A DNA stretch of 64,000 bases from Carettochelys insculpta (taxonomy: Eukaryota > Chordata > Testudines > Carettochelyidae): NCBI RefSeq assembly GCF_033958435.1, contig NC_134145.1, positions 37,289,501 through 37,353,500 of the forward strand, written 5' to 3'. The notes under the pieces are model-generated. The model was not told the DNA's origin, made no database searches, and was given only the letters and a program-made list of their open reading frames with translations. Below are positions 57,426 through 64,000 of this stretch, one piece after another (the first letter of the stretch is position 1; each line of letters starts with the position of its first letter). The position numbers and the translations under genes were made by a program.

Positions 57426-58767
57426 GTGTTGAGCTATGCTGAAGACTCAGGTGTAAGTGATAGTTTGTCTTATACTCTTTCCTTGGGAACAATGGTTCTG
57501 TTAATTCTGTGGGCATCCAGGAGATCAGAGGCTGGGCACTACAGAGGGATGTTCAGATACACACCGGCCCTCAAGACCTATTGCTTGCCTGCAGGCAGCC
57601 AGTGGAGCCTGTGAAATACTTGAGCTGCTTGTGGCTGTGGACATCAGAAGCTGACCCCTGGTAGACACGACTTCCTCATGCTAATAACAAATAGTAGCTG
57701 GGTGTCCCACAACCCTGGGTATCCCCAGTAAGCATCACAGCAGATCTCTTTTCATAGCAAGGATCAAGAGGGGAAAAAGGATATTGCACCATTTTGTTTT
57801 TTAAATCTGAAAGGTTTATCTTAGTTTCCAATGTCAGGACTTCATGGATGCACATGTGTTCAGCTGAAATGAAGATATAGTTGGCTTGTGAGAACTTTTC
57901 CCAAAACATTTCTTTAAAAAGGAGTGAAATTAAAAGGCAAGAGGAGACTTTGTAAAGGCCTTCACTGTTTAAGGAACGTTGGCAGAGACTTCAGCTATAC
58001 TAACTACCACACAATACAACAAGATGTAGCCAGAGGTGCTGTCTTACAGCTGTTCAAGACATCATGCCAGTTTAGATTCTGGAATAGTGAAGCATGCAAG
58101 TCCCAAAATGCAGAGTTTGGAGATAAGACAGCAGTGTCAGGAAGGAAGCATCTGTGTTCTGGTAGCCTCAACAATGAACACATGCATTAAAAATATGAAG
58201 CACTATCGATTGATGGCATGGGAACAATTTTTGTACAGGGATGTTACATGCTATTGAATACAGCTGCAAATCCTGTATAAGACGATAACTGCTCAAAGCC
58301 AGAGGCTTTTGCCACACACCAACCAGCCCTAATTCCAGCATATTTGCTATCAAGGCCTCTAAAGCAGACATTAGAGACCACATCTTGCTGTCTTTACTCT
58401 GCTAAACTCCCATTACTTGAATAAGAACTGAAAAAATTGCCCCTAGACTGTAAAGAATACTGCTAATTGAACTAAAATTTCTCATTCGCTTTTACTCTGA
58501 ACCTGTAGTTGGCTGTAGCCATAATCAGGGTTTGCCAGTGTTGAGACATTCCATTTTCTTGTAACTTGTAGACATAATCCCAAATTCTCTCCATTATTGT
58601 TCCAATTTGTTTACTGTTACTCAGTATATACCAAAACTCAAGCCACCATGTCAATAACAACACTACTAATAATAGAGAAACTAGAATAAAAAATAACTTT
58701 ATATAATCTTTTAAGGTTCAGGACAAGTCTTTATCCAAATTAATCAGCCATACGCAGATGAGAACTA
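57426..58767. other. Intergenic, no gene seen
   Basis: AT-rich with short featureless frames. Confidence 0.4.
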
Positions 58768-58950
58768 TCAGGAGGTAGCCATGTTAGTCTGTATTCGTAA
58801 AACAATGAGAAATCCTGTGATACCTTATAGACTAACGGATTTATTGGTGCATAAGCTTTCGTGGGTAAAGACCCACTTCGTCAGATGCATGCTTGTGCTC
58901 CAATAAATCTGTTAGTCAATAAGGTGCCACAGGATTTATTGTTTTTTCTT
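58768..58950 (+). mobile_element. Fold-back SINE
   Basis: The head atcaggaggtagccatgttag is followed by an arm with caatgagaaatcctgtgatacc that is complementary to the last arm (ggtgccacaggatttattg). The body carries cataagctttcgtgggtaaag and acccacttcgtcagatgcat. The flanking gagaacta/gaaaacta may be a decayed 8-bp duplication. Confidence 0.75.
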
Positions 58951-60351
58951 ATCCGAAAACTAATACATTGGGAAGTTGGGTAGCTGAGCAGAGTAAGGAT
59001 AAATCTCAGCAAGTGATCACAGAACTCAGTTATTTTAACCTTCCCACCGCATATTCAGTGTAAGGTGAGTTTAAGACAACAAACAAAATGTCCAGTTCTT
59101 TCTAGCATTTCTTTGTATGCAACTCAAGCTATGGATTCTCCAGATGACTCATAAAGACCACGTGTAGCTGGAAGGATGTAGGAACCAGAAGCCAAGTTTA
59201 AGCTCAGGTGTAGTTTTGAGCAGAAATAAGGAGTCTGTTCCAGTGTCTGTTAAAGTCTATGGAAAGACTCCCATTGACATGAGTGGGAGTTGGATTGGGC
59301 CCAGATGTAGGATATAAGAGAATATGGTTTTACTTGCCCTGAACACAAACAGTTGCACAATCAATGTGCTGGCTCTTCAGAAAAAAGCACCCATCAATAA
59401 CAAAAAGCTACCATTGTGTTGCAATTTTCCACAAAAAAAAAGCAAAAAAACCCCACGTGCTCACATCACACAACCTTCACTTTCTGCTTTCTCTTTTGTC
59501 TCCACTCAAACGTGCTTTCTATCTTTTACAAAAACAAAATAGGCTACATCAGGATTAAAAAAAAAGCTAATAGGCGATGAAAGACAAAGCAGTATATTCT
59601 ATGTTAAATCAACAGTGTGATGAGGGATGAATACAACTCATTGTACTAGATTTTTTTTCTTGAAAATTATTAAAATTCATAGCTTAGAGCTATGAGTGCT
59701 TCTTTAAGAAAGGTACTTATGTTATCCTCAAAATAGCACCAGTGCCATGTGATATTTCAGTTGCCATGGTTACCACAAATTTGTTATTTAATAGCAAAGA
59801 AAATAGATGCACAAAACATGCTAATTATAACTGGTACAAATCTTTCTAAATGTTTTATATGAATATGCATGTGTGTTTGATGCATAAGGAATTAGGAATG
59901 CCCTTTCTGAAATAATTCTGTAAGTTTGGGGAGTATTTTTGTACCTGACTGCCAAGTACAGTGTGTGGCTATTACAGCACCGAGAAAAAGGAGATTGGAA
60001 AATTGCATTTGGGGTAATTTATCTAAAACAGCAGTGTTTTCTTCAAAAAGCCTGAGATTCCTGCAGACCAAAGATGTTTTTAAATCTATTGAATCTGTGT
60101 ACTTTTGAAGGACTTTTGATGCATTTGATTGGTTTCTTTACTTTTCTTCTCTTTTTCCCTGGTTGAGAAAGGCTTCAGCTCTGGAATGAAATATCTGAGA
60201 AACAATTCTAAACATGTTTTAAGCTGCGTATTGCTAAAGTGATATGTTAATATGAATGTAACAACTGATTTCCTTACAAAGTACTATACCTCAATTATCA
60301 CTTCTCCTTCTGGGAAGATGGATACATATCCATGTACCTTTACAGTATGAT
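58951..60351. other. Intergenic, no gene seen
   Basis: A diverged palindromic repeat may lie at 59225-59310 (gactcccattgacatgagtggg...). No gene is supported. Confidence 0.4.
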
Positions 60352-60778
60352 ACACTACAGTGTTCTGTTGACAGAAGTCACTGTCAAAAGTGATTTCCAA
60401 ACAAAATTTCTGTCAACAGAGCGCAGCCACACACAATTGGAAGAGCGCTCTGCTTTGTTGACAGAGAGGGCCCGGACTGCCAGGCTGCTTTCTTGACAAA
60501 ACAGACACCCTGAAGCACAGCAGACAGGGTTGCCCATTGTTCTGGATGCCCTGTCCGTCAAGAGAAGGCTCCCCAGAGCATCTGTACAAGTTTTTTGTTG
60601 ACAGAATCTGTCAACAGCAGCGTTATGCCTCATGGCTAAGAGGCAGAACGCTGCCAATGAAAGTGCTGAGTTTTGTCAACCAGCTGTTGACAAAACGCAT
60701 TTTGTGTGTGGATGCTTCACCAATTTTTCAACAAAACTAGGGTTTTGTTGGCAAAACTTGCTAATGTAACAATAGCCT
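60352..60778 (+). mobile_element. Non-autonomous DNA element, tgtcaacag family, copy B
   Basis: Homologous along its length to the reverse complement of 18764-19206, with ordered shared motifs (aagtcactgt, atttctgtcaacag, actgccaggctgct, gcagacagggttgccc, gacaaaacgcatttt). Repeated tgtcaacag/ctgttgaca words throughout. No coding potential. Confidence 0.6.
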
Positions 60779-61433
60779 GTGAGCACAAGATCAAGAGCTA
60801 AATAGTGGTCCTGGCATAACACCCACAGTAAGGGGCACGTAAGCACAGTTTCTCCATGGGTTCTCCAGTTGTTCAGTGAAGGAGGATGTTGTTGTCATGG
60901 CAGAGACCCAGAAATATGTTTCCGAGTGTTCTCTGCCCATTCTCTGACCCCTTTCTTCCAGAGAGAGGGGCATATAAGGCACAGCCTCTATTCTTCCTCA
61001 AGAGTAGGAGCTGTGATACTGGACAGTCCTAATGTGGTCAGCGCAAGACGGCAGGGAGCAATCCTTATTTTCCTCAATGCTGTTGCGTTACTATGCTGGA
61101 AAGGGTCTCAATTTACACCTACATTAAACAAAAATCTGACTGAGAGTCCTTGTGAAAGAGCAGCTGATGCAAGGCAGATATTGGATGGATGCAGGATGCT
61201 AGCGTTAGCAGAGCAAGCCCTCGCTGAGCAATTCTCATTTCATAGCACAGAAGGGTCCTTGCTTCGTGCCATTGACAGCCCAATGTTGGCTAGAATTGGA
61301 TACCCACAGCTGCAGACGTGGCTTTCTGTACCTTTCTGATCAAAGGAAGATGATTTACGAGCCTCTGGAGCAATATTAGTTTAACGTGGTCTTTGCCACA
61401 CTCTTGTACTGCTGCTGAAAATGCTATCACTCT
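60779..61433. other. Intergenic, no gene seen
   Basis: The 156-codon frame at 60869-61339 has no recognisable domain. No feature is supported. Confidence 0.4.
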
Positions 61434-61540
61434 TGCAGAGACATGGTGAGTGAGGTAATAGCTCTAACTGGACCAATCTCTGCTGGAGCTAGAGACAAGC
61501 TTTGGAGCTCACACAGAGTGCTCCTTCAGGTCAACACAGC
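61434..61540 (+). mobile_element. SINE fragment, second subfamily
   Basis: Reads tggtgagtgaggtaatagc, ctggaccaatctctgctgg, gacaagctttggagctcac and tccttcaggtc. This is the plus-strand version of the repeat seen in antisense at 56956. Confidence 0.6.
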
Positions 61541-63620
61541 TTCCACAACATGACATCACTCTTGCTGTCATTTGAACTCAAGCCCTATTTCTTTTAAAGG
61601 CAGTTATTTCTTCTTTTATGATGGCACACTGGCAGAGTTAAGGTCACATGCATGCGTTGTGCTCCCAAGCGATCGCATTAAGCAATATGGATCATGCAGT
61701 CAGTCATTTACTTATAGCACATTTTTTCACTTTCACACCCAAAGCACATGGTGGTTGACTGCTGTATTTCAAACATTGTCATGTGTCAGGAATATTGACT
61801 GGAAAAACTTCTATGCAGCTTGCTGTCACAGAGCTATTGATATCAGCTGCAACAAGATAAGATTTTATAGCATCATAATTCTGTTTGATGCAAGGAAATC
61901 TTTGATCTTTTACTGTCTTGAAACTATTATAACGTATAATTAGGTTGATAAATAGTATCCTTTTGCCAATGTCATGGCAAGCACAAGTTAAATTGGTGAT
62001 GGTCAAACAACTGGCATCAGACCTGGACAATTTAAAGCATTTTACCCTTGTCTGGAGGCAGGATGGTGGGTTCTCAGCAGTGGGCTGGCAACCAGCTGTA
62101 CAGGGGTAGAGGACTGACAGCAGCTCTCTGTCAGACGAAAACAATTAAGGAAAAAACACTGATGTGCACTACATGAGTTATTGCCGGATAGTCCCTAGAT
62201 GAGCTAATAAAATTATAGTCTAATTAGACCACATCCCTCACATCTTGTCACTTTTCCTGAATGTCCAGGATAACAGATTCATTCACACATAGGCCATATG
62301 CATAACTGTACACTCTTTTATAATTCGTGACTGTGAAAGAAGCCATATTGACAGCACTGGAAACACAGTGAACAATGAGAATGCAAGATTCCCAATACTG
62401 ACCCACAAATGCGCCTTTCATATCTTAGCGCAAACTCTTGTATGAGAAGGCTATTCAGTTTTGGGGTACTGTCCTGAGGTTGCCTACAACCATGGCAAAT
62501 TAGAGCCAGTTGGTCTATTAGAGTCAATATATTTTAAAATGTAAGTTTTTTTTAAAAGACAATATTGACCAGCCCCATGCATACATGTATGCTTACTGAT
62601 TCAGTCTCATAATATTTCACAAAACATTTTAATCAGATATTAAAGCACATGAAATCAGAAAATGAGGTACATAAAGTCAGGATCACAGCACTGCAGTCAG
62701 CCAAGTTTCCCTTACCAATACTATGCTACTAAACACAGCAGGAACAGCCTGACATATCATAATACTTCTCACTTTGCATTGGCGTTAAATGCTTGAGCAG
62801 ATTACTTCTATTAATTACTAACCTCTCTCCCAGCTCAGGAGACAGTGCTGTTGCGCTCATTGTACAAAGTTTGATTACAGTTATGACTCACCTTTTTGAA
62901 AAAAATAATTTTTGCACAACAATAAAAATATCATCTTGATTTAAAACATCATCCTGATTTTCAGCCAAATAATGAAAATCACTTACAGACAGAAGAGTAG
63001 AGGTGGGAAATACCTGAAAGGTAGATCAGCCGGCAAGCCATCTCCTCTTGCTTCGTACACAAAGCTGAGTCACTCACCAGACCTGCCCTTTCATTTAGCA
63101 TTATTTCCTTGCTGGCCTGCTACTTCCCTGTTCTCTCCCGATCAATCTTTTTTTGCTACATGAATTGCATCAAGTGGAATTATCATAGTCTGCTTTCTAG
63201 TCTCAGGTACAGCTAATCGATCTTATTGCACACCACAGGTTTATCAATGCCATCTTAGAGGGACTTTAGTTTCACTGAAGTGAAGAGGGTAATCTGCCAA
63301 TTCCACAGATAGATTTTTCTGTGGCAAGAATGAGGGGCAACTTGAACGCCATTATAATTTTCCACATAAATTACTGTTCTGGTTGGGGTTTATATGATTA
63401 TCTTGATTTGTATGCCTAACTAAAAATGATGCAAGATGTTTTTAATTATTTTGTTCTAAATACAGTACAGGCCATACACAGTATCACAAACCACTTTAGG
63501 AAGAGTCAGCCATAAACCGAAGTAAATAGGATGGATTTTAATAGGGAATTTAAAGGGAAAAGGTGATCCCCCTGCCCAGATCAGAGGAAATGAGGCTCCA
63601 TCCACAACTGGATCTTTGAG
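61541..63620. other. Intergenic, no gene seen
   Basis: AT-rich. Short frames only; no recognised repeat. Confidence 0.4.
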
Positions 63621-64000
63621 TGTGTGACAGGGTTCACCCACTTGTGGGTACCCCTGTGTGGCCAAGAGTTGCCATATAAGGTCTTGCCTGGTCACTTGGG
63701 AAGATCCTGGGGCTTGGATCTGACTAATTTTGTCAGCGGTGCTGTTGGTTTGTATTAGACTTGTGGCCAGTCTCTGGCCTCTGGACCTTGGCCTAGGCCT
63801 TACCCAGATCTAAGTTCAGCTCACACTCAGACCTATCCATAGTACTGCTGGTCTCCCAGGCAGTATATAGACCCACAAGGAACTGCCAATCCCTAGCTTA
63901 GCAGCTTTTTTATATTGGCCTGCTGGCAGAGACAGTCATGCCCTGAAGCACCTCTTGTCTGCTCCTCTCACTGGGATGGGGTGTGGCAAGGCCACTGGTC
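63621..64000. repeat. Possible interspersed repeat running off the window
   Basis: From about tgtgacagggttcaccc the base composition and wording change (tggccagtctctggcctctgg, many short near-palindromes). It could be the start of a long terminal repeat or of another GC-richer repeat. Cut off by the window end, so not classified. Confidence 0.25.

Noticed and set aside
60869..61339. 156-codon open frame between repeats
   Set aside because: No family resemblance, no splice signals and no supporting context.
1..64000. CRISPR arrays, operons, bacterial promoters or terminators
   Set aside because: The sequence is vertebrate nuclear DNA; no regularly spaced identical repeats or bacterial gene layout are present.

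Overview
This is vertebrate nuclear DNA and most likely turtle. The vertebrate assignment rests on a microRNA-137 hairpin. The turtle assignment is an inference from the interspersed repeats: fold-back tRNA-type SINEs, MITEs with GTCTACAC termini, a PIF/Harbinger transposon, CR1 tails, MIR-type CORE-SINEs and hAT MITEs. I found no intact protein-coding gene. The long open frames in the GC-rich centre are CpG-island artefacts, and the AT-rich flanks hold only short chance frames and repeats.

The key locus is MIR137, on the minus strand at about 35.03-35.12 kb, inside a CpG-rich block from about 31.7 to 38.1 kb. Both mature arms and the loop are present. A short CTG/CAG-type repeat lies just upstream, where human pri-miR-137 carries its VNTR. 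Two good splice acceptors and a good donor suggest a 105-nt upstream exon, a 206-nt intron and an exon carrying the hairpin. About 2 kb further upstream is an expanded-spacing REST (RE1) motif. A second CpG island at 40.8-42.7 kb holds a plus-strand TATA box, a CTCF-like motif and a 54-bp inverted repeat, and another CTCF-like motif lies at 39.7 kb. The layout fits a MIR137HG promoter region in the gene desert that surrounds this locus in other vertebrates.

Region by region: 1-31.6 kb is AT-rich and gene-free, with SINEs, a hAT MITE, ancient palindromic elements, a Harbinger-type MITE and a CR1/L3 tail. 31.7-42.7 kb is the MIR137 CpG-island domain. 42.7-48.6 kb holds Tigger-, CR1-, MIR-, LINE- and hAT-derived fragments. 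48.6-52.5 kb is a decayed two-gene PIF/Harbinger transposon whose transposase has lost two of its three catalytic acids. 52.6-64 kb is again AT-rich, with fold-back SINEs, a near-perfect 412-bp palindromic MITE and nested insertions.

The most notable patterns are the MIR137 promoter and splice architecture, and a SINE family in which every copy seen is a self-complementary fold-back. Four of the five copies have recognisable target-site duplications.
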